NCBI GenBank assembly: GCA_030147335.1 | Contig: JASKZZ010000414.1 | Coordinates: 1-5,533 of the forward strand | Reading direction: 5' to 3' | Length of the DNA: 5,533 nucleotides | Source: Herpetosiphonaceae bacterium | Lineage (GTDB): Bacteria; Chloroflexota; Chloroflexia; Chloroflexales; Kallotenuaceae | Shown: positions 1 through 4,853 of the stretch, in pieces | Layout of the letters: the number at the start of each line of letters is the position of its first letter | Position numbering within the stretch: the first letter of the stretch is position 1 | Translations under genes and position numbers: made by a program | The notes under the pieces: generated by a model | Told to the model about the DNA's origin: nothing | Databases searched by the model: none | Seen by the model: only the letters and a program-made list of their open reading frames with translations

Positions 1-177
1 ATAAATCAGGCGATTAAGGCTATCGCAATTGCACGTTCCTATCTGCAAAATGACGGCATTGATCTGTGCTGTGTTCCTTCCTTCATTGACGTCTTAATTG
101 ACGGAAATGAACGGACAGCTGTACGACTATTTGTTCAGCAAATTACTCCGCAACAACCTGTATCAATCAATGCTTGA
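1..177 (+). CDS. 3' end of a gene, possibly a YraN/UPF0102-like protein
   Basis: Frame 1 is open from the first base to a TGA at 175-177, giving 58 residues of a C-terminus; the start lies outside the window. The fragment has an amphipathic helix (QAIKAIAIARSYLQ), then a beta-like stretch (FIDVLIDGNE), then VRLFVQQITP and a short polar tail. The order helix with ARxYL, then F-D-V-hydrophobic strand, then a final strand resembles the C-terminal end of the UPF0102 (YraN) restriction-endonuclease-like family, whose members end with AxxYL and CRFDVV motifs. The catalytic core of that family would lie upstream and cannot be seen, so this is a family guess only. It is the only reading frame that explains this stretch, and it converges on the minus-strand DoxX gene. 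Confidence 0.5.
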   Translation: MNQAIKAIAIARSYLQNDGIDLCCVPSFIDVLIDGNERTAVRLFVQQITPQQPVSINA

Positions 178-211
178 CACCAGCAACGGTCACAATAAGT
201 CTCAGTAAACA

Positions 212-255
212 ACGGCGCCAACGGTCTAAGTACATATAGCTGCTTGGAGCGCCGT
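212..255. repeat. Inverted repeat in convergent intergenic gap
   Basis: Perfect 7-bp arms ACGGCGC (212-218) and GCGCCGT (249-255) enclose a 30-base spacer. An alternative pairing adds CCAA (218-221) with TTGG (244-247). It lies 34 bases after the stop of the left-edge gene and about 100 bases after the stop of the minus-strand DoxX gene, so it could act as a terminator for either. No T-run follows on either strand, which makes a classical intrinsic terminator unlikely. The rest of the gap 178-357 shows only minor stems, such as ACGC (281-284) with GCGT (293-296), and no gene. Confidence 0.35.
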
Positions 256-357
256 CATATTTGTGAAACAGGGCAAGCTAACGCATCTTTAAGCGTCCCC
301 CCACCTGCTTTGTAGGATCAAGTTCTGGGGCCTATTGGGCGCTGTGGTAAGAGGGTG

Positions 358-810
358 CTATTCGGCATTCCGTGTTGAAACATTGCTAACTCGCGTTGTC
401 TTGCGTACCCACGCGATCAGCAGTAGCTGCAAGGGCAAGCGGAGCCACAGCAAAACCAGCGCGTAAAGCGATGCATTTGCGGATCGCGCGTTGAGTAACA
501 TCTGAACATTCGCCGGAAATACAGCGATCAAAAGTGCAATCAGTCCGTATCCCGCGAGTCGCCGCGTTCTTAACGGCAAAACTGCAAATCCTCCTATGAT
601 CTCAAATACTCCACTCAGATATACCAGTTCCCGTGGATAGGGTAGCACCCGCGGCATAATACGTTCGTATGTGGAGGGCACAACGAAATGAAGCACGCCC
701 GCGCCGATAAAAAGTGTTGCTATGCTGTACATAGAAAGCGGCGTTGCTTCGTCGCCTGACTGCTGGAACACACGCTGAATCTGTTGTTTCAAGCCCATAC
801 CTGTCACCAT
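358..810 (-). CDS. DoxX-family membrane protein
   Basis: A small integral membrane protein of the DoxX/DoxX-like superfamily; the cellular role of most members is not established. With the ATG at 810 it has 150 residues, typical for the family. Four hydrophobic segments fit the four-helix fold: about residues 28-44, 62-80, 85-104 and 113-135. Family hallmarks are visible: GAGVLHF followed by P..Y..I.P..LP.P between helices 1 and 2, LVYLSGVFEIIGG in helix 2, then RRLAGYGLIALL and VFPANVQM in helix 3, and LLWLRLPLQ in helix 4. The start is uncertain: TTG at 834, ATG at 810 and ATG at 798 (weak ACAGG just upstream) are all in frame, and none has a strong Shine-Dalgarno. A TAAAAT box at 812-817 on the minus strand would suit the 798 start with a very short leader. 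The gene is divergent from the carbonic anhydrase gene and appears to be monocistronic. The family assignment is firm; the function is unknown. Confidence 0.88.
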   Translation of the reverse strand: MVTGMGLKQQIQRVFQQSGDEATPLSMYSIATLFIGAGVLHFVVPSTYERIMPRVLPYPRELVYLSGVFEIIGGFAVLPLRTRRLAGYGLIALLIAVFPANVQMLLNARSANASLYALVLLWLRLPLQLLLIAWVRKTTRVSNVSTRNAE

Positions 811-896
811 AATTTTAGAGATCACCGGCTGCAAGCTTTATCATCAGCTGTAGGTTGAACGTATCTGTTTCTATCTACCCTTCCAATTGGCGTTGT

Positions 897-925
897 TTGA
901 CCAACGGCAGTAAATAGTACAGAAT
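897..925 (+). promoter_or_regulatory. Candidate sigma-70-type promoter of the carbonic anhydrase gene
   Basis: TTGACC (897-902) matches five of six positions of the -35 consensus. An exact 17-base spacer separates it from CAGAAT (920-925), four of six at -10. Transcription would start near 932, leaving a leader of about 38 bases before the ATG at 970. A short inverted repeat CGTTG-N6-CAACG (891-906) overlaps the -35 box and could be a regulator site, though 5-bp arms are weak evidence. Confidence 0.45.
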
Positions 926-955
926 CAGTGCTGCAAACCATGTTGGATAGTATAT

Positions 956-960
956 GGAAA
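956..960 (+). promoter_or_regulatory. Ribosome binding site deciding the carbonic anhydrase start
   Basis: GGAAA lies nine bases before the ATG at 970. The in-frame GTG at 928 and ATG at 940 have no purine-rich site upstream, and the GTG would precede or coincide with the predicted transcription start. This supports initiation at 970. Confidence 0.5.
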
Positions 961-969
961 CCGAACATC

Positions 970-1614
970 ATGCAAAACCTGGATCTGTTGATCAAGAATA
1001 ATCGGGAGTGGGCGGCGAAGATGCTGGAGCATGAGCCATTGTTCTTTCAAACTTTGGCCAAGCAGCAGTCGCCGGACTATTTGTGGATTGGCTGTGCCGA
1101 TAGTCGAGTTCCGGCAACTCAGCTCGTTGGACTTTTGCCCGGCGAAATGTTTGTCCACCGCAACGTCGCCAATGTAGTGGTGCATACAGACCTTAACTGC
1201 CTTTCAGTGCTGCATTTTGCGATTGACGTGCTCAAAGTCGAGCATGTTATTGTGTGTGGGCACTATGGCTGTGGTGGTGTTCAAGCTGCGCTCCAAAACA
1301 GCAAACTCGGTTTGATCGACAATTGGCTGCGTCATGTGCAAGACGTGCGGAACAAACACGACGCGCTGCTTGGAACAATTATTGATCCGGCACAACGTCT
1401 CAATCGGCTGTGTGAGCTGAATGTTATTGAGCAGGTTGTTAACGTGTGTCAAACGACGATTGTGCAACAGGCATGGGAGCGCGAACAGCCACTCGCCGTC
1501 CACGGATTAATCTATGATCTGCACGATGGTCTTCTCCGCGATTTGAACATGCACATTACTCACTACGACGAGCTGACAGAACACTATCAGCGTGCTACCT
1601 CCGATGTGAATTAG
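970..1614 (+). CDS. can: Beta-class carbonic anhydrase (type II, Can-like)
   Basis: A cytosolic zinc enzyme that interconverts CO2 and bicarbonate, supplying bicarbonate to carboxylases and helping pH balance. The 214-residue product is close in length to E. coli Can (220). The zinc ligands and catalytic dyad are all present: Cys42, Asp44 and Arg46 in CADSR, then His98 and Cys101 in CGHYGCGG. With the start at 970 these numbers match E. coli Can exactly, which supports that start. Trp39, Arg64 and Tyr182 correspond to Trp39, Arg64 and Tyr181 of the Haemophilus enzyme, known to form the non-catalytic bicarbonate pocket of allosteric type II beta-carbonic anhydrases; our numbering is one higher after a one-residue insertion near 138. 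FVHRNVAN, HTDLNCLSV, CELNVIEQV and HDGLLRDL are also conserved. The gene stands alone, with its own promoter candidate and a strong terminator. The enzyme is expected to be active and bicarbonate/pH-regulated (inference). Confidence 0.97.
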   Translation: MQNLDLLIKNNREWAAKMLEHEPLFFQTLAKQQSPDYLWIGCADSRVPATQLVGLLPGEMFVHRNVANVVVHTDLNCLSVLHFAIDVLKVEHVIVCGHYGCGGVQAALQNSKLGLIDNWLRHVQDVRNKHDALLGTIIDPAQRLNRLCELNVIEQVVNVCQTTIVQQAWEREQPLAVHGLIYDLHDGLLRDLNMHITHYDELTEHYQRATSDVN

Positions 1615-1647
1615 CTGCGAAGACGACCAACAGTATCAGCTACAACC

Positions 1648-1686
1648 AAAACAATGGTGTTTGCTCGGCAAATACCATTGTTTTTG
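1648..1686 (+). terminator. Strong intrinsic terminator after the carbonic anhydrase gene
   Basis: A 17-bp stem (1648-1664 with 1668-1684) closes on a three-base loop, TCG. All pairs are Watson-Crick except one G-U (1659 with 1673), and the T-run at 1681-1685 forms the end of the stem and the tail. It lies 33 bases after the stop codon. The A-tract on the left arm gives a short T-run on the minus strand too, but no minus-strand gene ends here. Confidence 0.9.
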
Positions 1687-1844
1687 CAGTGCCTTGCAGC
1701 TAGGGGCGCACAATGATGTTTCATACAACGTGCATTTCTGCCTGATCCTTTGTACCCCTGGCACAAACTTTGCGCCAATAGGAGCCGTATATCAACATCT
1801 GACCATCTGCGGTAGTTTCGAGCCGCACTATAAGGAAACGTGGC
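1687..1844 (+). other. Leader/promoter region of the channel gene
   Basis: These 158 bases hold no convincing gene. I find no good -35/-10 pair; TATATC (1788-1793) and TATAAG (1829-1834) are possible -10 boxes without a matching -35. A small hairpin, TGCGG (1808-1812) with CCGCA (1823-1827), sits just before the ribosome binding site. Longer-range complementarity also exists: GGCGCA near 1705 with TGCGCC at 1771-1776, and AGGGG near 1702 with CCCCT near 1755. The leader may therefore fold, but I recognise no known riboswitch class. Confidence 0.3.
1833..1838 (+). promoter_or_regulatory. Ribosome binding site of the channel gene
   Basis: AGGAAA lies six bases before the ATG at 1845. The site and spacing are near-ideal and support that start. 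Confidence 0.6.
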
Positions 1845-3116
1845 ATGACGCCGTTTGAGATCGCCGCGATTGTTGTTGGGCTCCTGATCATTGTGCTGGT
1901 ACAGGTCGACATCATTACCACTGTGCTACATCCAGAAGTGGAAAGTCCGCTCAGTACTCGGTTGCAGCGCGTTAGCTGGAGCGTACTGAAACTTGTAGAA
2001 CGAATTGTTCCGCAGCGTAACGGTATTTTCCTGGTGCTTAACTGGGGCTTGCCCTTGATGGTCGCCGGCCTTATTGCGCTTTGGCTTGTTCTGCTTGCGG
2101 TCGGTTTTGCGCTGGTTGTGTATCCCTGGATTGCGGATAATGACGTTTTTGCATCGACCACGCCACGTCAACAAAATTTTCTTACCGCGTTGTATTACAG
2201 TGGCGTGACTGTTGCGACTCTGGGCTATGGCGATATTCAGCCAATTGTTGAACCGTTCCGTATACTTGCTGTTTTAGAAGCGCTTATGGGTGCGGTGACG
2301 ATTGCATTTGGCGTAGCATATGTGTTGGCGGTGTATCCCGCATTGTCACGTACTCGAACACTAGCTGCGGCGCTTGATGCGGAAGTGGCCGGACAAGCCG
2401 GTGCGCTGCCGATGGTTCGTCGCTATCTCAGTGGGGAGCAATCGTGGAACAGTGATCTTGCGTCTCGATTGCGCGAATTGAGCCTTGAGTTGTTAGCATT
2501 GACCGAAGTTCATGAGACGCATCCGGTGCTGTATTATGCTCATCCCCGACACGTGCAGCACAGCTTTTTAAGGATTTTGGTAACAGCACAAAGTCTGGTT
2601 GGCTTGTTGCGCTATGGTTTATCGCCCGACAAGCACGCCGACATTGTACGCAACCCACAATTATTGCTGCTTGAGCAATCGCTACACTATAGCCTGCGGC
2701 GGCTCGGCGCGTCGCTGCATATTCCGCCGTTGCCGCAGGTGAAACACCAAACAAATCATCAGTTGTTTACGACGTACGAGACAATTTGTCGAGACCTGGA
2801 GTCGCTGGGCCTTGTATCGGCTCAATCTGCCGCGGTACAGCCTGTGCCTGTGCTGGTTGATACTGATTTGTCGCCACCTATCGCTCAGGAGCTATCACCA
2901 CTTGCGATCCAGAATAATCGCGCGGTAACGTATGGCGGACAACCAGTTGTGCTTGATCCTGCGCTTGATCTAGAGTCAAGCTCACCCGGCGACGCGTACA
3001 TCAGGTTTCGCCTGGAAACGGACTCGCATATCGCAGCATACGCAGCAGCATGCGGCTATCCTATCGACGTTGCGCGCGCCGATTACGAAACAACGTGGTG
3101 GATTGGTGGTCGATGA
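1845..3116 (+). CDS. Potassium channel family protein with long cytosolic C-terminal region
   Basis: A 423-residue inner-membrane protein with an ion-channel (Ion_trans_2-type) pore. Hydrophobic helices lie at about 5-28, 62-94 and 138-164. Between the last two is a re-entrant pore segment, TALYYSGVTVATLGYGD (114-130), whose TLGYGD (125-130) is a conservative variant of the potassium filter TVGYGD. The DIITTVLHPEVESPLS stretch (22-37) after helix 1 matches a motif common in bacterial two-helix-plus-one channels of this kind (D..xTVLHP...GPLS). A hydrophilic, mostly helical tail of about 260 residues follows. I see no RCK/TrkA-N glycine-rich nucleotide site in it, so its ligand, if any, is unknown. 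The region at about 325-390 is richer in Pro, Ser and Val and may be a linker before a final small domain ending in WWIGGR. The protein probably forms a tetramer. Selectivity for potassium is inferred from the filter only. The next gene begins one base after the stop. Confidence 0.9.
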   Translation: MTPFEIAAIVVGLLIIVLVQVDIITTVLHPEVESPLSTRLQRVSWSVLKLVERIVPQRNGIFLVLNWGLPLMVAGLIALWLVLLAVGFALVVYPWIADNDVFASTTPRQQNFLTALYYSGVTVATLGYGDIQPIVEPFRILAVLEALMGAVTIAFGVAYVLAVYPALSRTRTLAAALDAEVAGQAGALPMVRRYLSGEQSWNSDLASRLRELSLELLALTEVHETHPVLYYAHPRHVQHSFLRILVTAQSLVGLLRYGLSPDKHADIVRNPQLLLLEQSLHYSLRRLGASLHIPPLPQVKHQTNHQLFTTYETICRDLESLGLVSAQSAAVQPVPVLVDTDLSPPIAQELSPLAIQNNRAVTYGGQPVVLDPALDLESSSPGDAYIRFRLETDSHIAAYAAACGYPIDVARADYETTWWIGGR

Positions 3117-3117
3117 C

Positions 3118-3474
3118 ATGAATCAAGACCTTGAGTTGCGCTTTATGCTTGCTAAAGGTCTGGCACGACGCTTGCAAGCTCCAGCCCAGTCGATACAACG
3201 GCGAGGAGGGACTATGGCAGGCGAGCTAAGTCGGATCGAGCGCGCGACACTACAAAAGGTGGAAGAACGAGGTGGAAGCTTACGAATTGATACCTCGAAC
3301 CCAGGTCAGCGCGGCCTGCATTGGCTGTTGAATAATTTAGCCGAGCGTGGCTATGTCAGGATTGCAACTCGTACTGGAACGTTCATCTCCTACCAGTCGC
3401 AGCCACGTGCAACCTCTGGTATCGAAAGCGAATTGCCACTGGTTGCGCTGCGAGTACGCGAGCATGGACGCTAA
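3118..3474 (+). CDS. Small winged-helix-like hypothetical protein, coupled to the channel gene
   Basis: I do not recognise a named family. From the ATG at 3118, one base after the channel stop, the product has 118 residues; a GGTGGT at 3105-3110 lies seven bases upstream. An internal ATG at 3214 (residue 33) has a far better Shine-Dalgarno and would give 86 residues. Residues 38-92 look like a small winged helix: helix SRIERATLQKVEERGG, a short segment, helix GLHWLLNNLAERGY, then a two-strand wing VRIATRTGTFISY. The pattern of L.....ERGYV followed by a beta-hairpin is typical of DNA-binding winged-helix domains, but this is inferred by eye. The N-terminal 32 residues (basic, LARRLQAPAQSIQRR) and the last 25 look disordered. 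The tight spacing implies co-transcription and translational coupling with the channel. It might regulate the channel gene or be an unrelated passenger. Confidence 0.65.
   Translation: MNQDLELRFMLAKGLARRLQAPAQSIQRRGGTMAGELSRIERATLQKVEERGGSLRIDTSNPGQRGLHWLLNNLAERGYVRIATRTGTFISYQSQPRATSGIESELPLVALRVREHGR
3204..3210 (+). promoter_or_regulatory. Strong internal Shine-Dalgarno, alternative start at 3214
   Basis: AGGAGGG lies three bases before an in-frame ATG at 3214. It is the best match to the anti-Shine-Dalgarno sequence in the window, though the spacing is a little short. It suggests that the winged-helix-like protein starts at 3214 or is made in two forms. It could also be a chance product of the codons for RRGGT. 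Confidence 0.45.
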
Positions 3475-3511
3475 CGTAGATCTATTGGTCGCTGGAACAC
3501 CGGTATCTCAG

Positions 3512-3557
3512 ACATGCCACTACGCGGTCTACACACTACATCCGCGTGGTGGCGTGT
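3512..3557 (+). terminator. Long GC-rich hairpin ending the channel/winged-helix unit
   Basis: Arms at 3512-3527 and 3542-3557 pair over 16 bp around a 14-base loop. Fourteen pairs are Watson-Crick and two are T/G oppositions that become G-U pairs in a plus-strand RNA but A/C mismatches in a minus-strand RNA. That points to a function in the plus transcript. It begins 37 bases after the TGA/TAA-bounded end of the upstream gene (3474). No T-run follows (AGGCAATCAG), so it is either a U-tract-less terminator or a 3'-end stabilising structure. The remaining gap to 3602 contains only GTAAT-N5-ATTAC (3586-3600). Confidence 0.5.
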
Positions 3558-3602
3558 AGGCAATCAGTTTGATGCAGTACAGATGGTAATTTGTTATTAC
3601 GT

Positions 3603-3845
3603 TCACTCCTCACTATGCCAAACTTGCCACAGCATTAGCAGTAGCCCTACTAAAATACCCACAAAACTGATAATTGCGTAGATGATTAAGCGCGTGCGAA
3701 ACGAGGTTGGGTCTGTATCCGCATAAATATCAGGTCCGCGTCGCCTGATTTGTCCCGTCATAAGCGCGAAGAACAAGCTGATCAAGCCATAAGCTGCGAT
3801 GCTGAAGTATACGTATGGAAGCCGCCAACGACTACGGGTTTTCAT
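3603..3845 (-). CDS. Small two-helix membrane protein, unknown function
   Basis: An 80-residue protein that I cannot place in a named family. Two hydrophobic helices are clear, at about 11-30 and 53-75. They are separated by a charged loop with RRR (34-36), an acidic patch (DIYADTDP) and RTR (50-52). The N-terminus is basic (MKTRSRWR). The ATG at 3845 is preferred because AAGGAAA lies six bases upstream; the in-frame ATG seven codons earlier (3866) has no Shine-Dalgarno. The gene begins 35 bases after the stop of the methyltransferase on the same strand, so the two probably share a transcript. Nothing in it suggests an enzyme. Coding status rests on the good ribosome site, sensible membrane topology and operon position. 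Confidence 0.72.
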   Translation of the reverse strand: MKTRSRWRLPYVYFSIAAYGLISLFFALMTGQIRRRGPDIYADTDPTSFRTRLIIYAIISFVGILVGLLLMLWQVWHSEE

Positions 3846-3851
3846 CGATGG

Positions 3852-3858
3852 TTTCCTT
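3852..3858 (-). promoter_or_regulatory. Ribosome binding site deciding the start at 3845
   Basis: On the minus strand AAGGAAA lies six bases before the ATG at 3845. The upstream in-frame ATG at 3866 is preceded by a C-rich stretch without any such site. Confidence 0.55.
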
Positions 3859-3880
3859 CCAAGCATGTTGGTGGGGTGAC

Positions 3881-4603
3881 CTATGTACTTGGCCGTCGTG
3901 CCAAAAATAGGTCGCGGTCATACTCGTCGTGAATGATCTCCGCCTGGAAACCGACATCATCCAAGAGTCTGAGCCATTCGGCACGGGGAAAAAGACCATT
4001 AACGTGTTGTTCATGCTCGACGCGTATTGGCTGATTGTTGGTACGCAGCATATATACATAATCAACAGCATACGTTGTGTCGGTATCGTCCGGATCATAG
4101 GTCCATTCCAAATACCGCAGAGAGCGTGTATCACCGTCACTGCCTCCATGGTCGGTACCTGGTACAAAGGTTTCACGGACATAATCCGGCACGAAGAGCG
4201 CAAGGCCACCCGCTTTGCAATGGAGAAAAGCTGTTATTAGCGTCAGCCGTAAGTCGTCGCTCGTGGTGATATAGTCGATGGCATCATGGATAAAGACTAC
4301 ATCAAAAGAACGATCAAGCCGCAGGGAGCGCATATCACCAGGGAGGTGCTCGCACTCAGGGTTAAGTGTCCGGCTGATTGCAAGCATGTGCGGTGACAGA
4401 TCGGTCAGAGTCATCTGGGCAAAGTGCGCTTTGAGATGAAAGGCATTGTTGCCACCACCACAGCCCAGTTCAAGAATCGTCGGCTTTGCTGGAAGACCCG
4501 CATTACACAACACCTGATGGAAAAACGATGCTTCGTCGCGATAATCATTAGGCGGGGACAGCACAGACCACCAATCAGCGAGTTCGTCATATAGCTTCAA
4601 CAT
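3881..4603 (-). CDS. Class I SAM-dependent methyltransferase
   Basis: A 240-residue cytosolic enzyme with the Rossmann-like methyltransferase fold. Motif I is ILELGCGGGNN (43-53), the glycine-rich SAM-binding loop. Asp68 in TLTDLSPHML is the acidic residue expected to contact the SAM ribose. GDMRSL (89-94) is the adenine-side motif, and FDVVFIHDAIDYI (100-112) is motif IV. GGLALFVPDYVRETF (132-146), then TDHGGSDG (150-157), precede a long C-terminal part with a beta-rich YAVDYVY stretch and GLFPRAEWLRLLDDVGF, the usual final helix-strand of this family. The N-terminal YDELADWWSVLSPP is a typical opening. The ATG at 4603 is chosen over 4627 because GGAGG lies nine bases upstream. The methyl acceptor cannot be told from sequence; a small molecule is more likely than nucleic acid (inference). 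The small membrane protein gene follows 35 bases downstream. Confidence 0.92.
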   Translation of the reverse strand: MLKLYDELADWWSVLSPPNDYRDEASFFHQVLCNAGLPAKPTILELGCGGGNNAFHLKAHFAQMTLTDLSPHMLAISRTLNPECEHLPGDMRSLRLDRSFDVVFIHDAIDYITTSDDLRLTLITAFLHCKAGGLALFVPDYVRETFVPGTDHGGSDGDTRSLRYLEWTYDPDDTDTTYAVDYVYMLRTNNQPIRVEHEQHVNGLFPRAEWLRLLDDVGFQAEIIHDEYDRDLFLARRPST

Positions 4604-4612
4604 ACGGAAGAA

Positions 4613-4617
4613 CCTCC
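4613..4617 (-). promoter_or_regulatory. Ribosome binding site deciding the methyltransferase start
   Basis: GGAGG on the minus strand lies nine bases before the ATG at 4603. An ATG eight codons upstream (4627) would place this site inside the coding region. The residues it adds (MLGWRFFR) do not look like the usual start of the family. Confidence 0.6.
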
Positions 4618-4649
4618 ACCCTAGCATACCACAACGACTATGCGGTGGA

Positions 4650-4667
4650 ACAATAAACGTTTATTGT
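4650..4667. promoter_or_regulatory. Perfect 18-bp palindrome, candidate operator
   Basis: ACAATAAACGTTTATTGT reads identically on both strands with no spacer. It lies 47 bases upstream of the methyltransferase start and 187 bases upstream of the STAS start, in their shared divergent region. Its minus-strand edge overlaps a poor -35-like TTGTTC (19 bases from TATGCT), so a bound dimer could repress the methyltransferase pair. With no loop and no T-run it is not a terminator. The regulator is unknown. Confidence 0.55.
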
Positions 4668-4722
4668 GCAGCTCAAGGCGTACCTATAGCATCACGAATC
4701 AAGGGACATTCCGAACAGATCG

Positions 4723-4750
4723 TTGCAGTAATTGACGCATGTTTTGTAAT
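4723..4750 (+). promoter_or_regulatory. Possible promoter of the STAS gene
   Basis: TTGCAG (4723-4728) is followed after 16 bases by TGTAAT (4745-4750), a five-of-six match at -10. Transcription would begin near 4757, leaving a leader of about 97 bases. Alternatives such as TTGTAA-N15-TATCAT (4744-4770) overlap it, so the exact promoter is uncertain. Confidence 0.3.
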
Positions 4751-4800
4751 TTGAACTGCTATGGTATCATCGGTCCATACTACGCGTCGTGTTGCTGCGT

Positions 4801-4833
4801 GAACGCGGCGTTCTGGCGTGGCCCAACCGTTGG
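4801..4833 (+). repeat. Two short palindromes in the STAS leader
   Basis: GAACGC-G-GCGTTC (4801-4813) and CCAAC-C-GTTGG (4823-4833) are both perfect palindromes around a single central base. They are nine bases apart and end ten bases before the Shine-Dalgarno. They may be tandem protein-binding sites; as RNA each could form a small hairpin. Chance cannot be excluded at this length. Confidence 0.3.
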
Positions 4834-4842
4834 TGTGCTCAT

Positions 4843-4848
4843 GGAGGT
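4843..4848 (+). promoter_or_regulatory. Ribosome binding site of the STAS gene
   Basis: GGAGGT lies five bases before the ATG at 4854. The upstream in-frame ATG at 4818 has no such site and would add twelve residues (two Cys, Trp) that do not belong to the domain. Confidence 0.65.
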
Positions 4849-4853
4849 GTTGC

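Noticed and set aside
178..357. Possible RNA gene in the left convergent gap
   Set aside because: No tRNA cloverleaf (no GGTTCGAATCC-like T-arm) or other recognisable RNA fold; only the 7-bp inverted repeat with a long spacer.
883..890. CCAATTGG palindrome upstream of the carbonic anhydrase promoter
   Set aside because: An 8-bp palindrome is expected by chance several times in a window this long.
925..1185. Minus-strand ORF of 86 residues antisense to the carbonic anhydrase gene
   Set aside because: It lies over the 5' part and leader of a strongly conserved gene, has no family features, and its composition is that of a shadow frame.
1204..1503. Minus-strand ORF of 99 residues inside the carbonic anhydrase gene
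   Set aside because: Fully contained antisense frame with no recognisable domain; the sense frame carries all catalytic residues.
1681..1699. Direct repeat of TTGCAG as a possible promoter -35 for the channel gene
   Set aside because: No -10-like hexamer occurs at 15-19 bases from either copy.
1661..1858. Plus-strand ORF of 65 residues between the carbonic anhydrase and channel genes
   Set aside because: It begins within the loop region of the intrinsic terminator, has no ribosome site and no domain, and runs into the channel start in another frame.
1721..2174. Two minus-strand ORFs antisense to the N-terminal part of the channel gene
   Set aside because: Ser/Thr-rich or Arg/Lys-rich shadow translations of hydrophobic sense codons; no domain and no ribosome site.
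3347..3559. Plus-strand ORF of 70 residues overlapping the 3' end of the winged-helix-like gene
   Set aside because: Most of it overlaps the better frame, and its tail runs through the 3512-3557 hairpin; no similarity to any family is visible.
3929..4269. Plus-strand ORFs antisense to the methyltransferase
   Set aside because: The minus strand carries a complete set of methyltransferase motifs across this region, so these are shadows.
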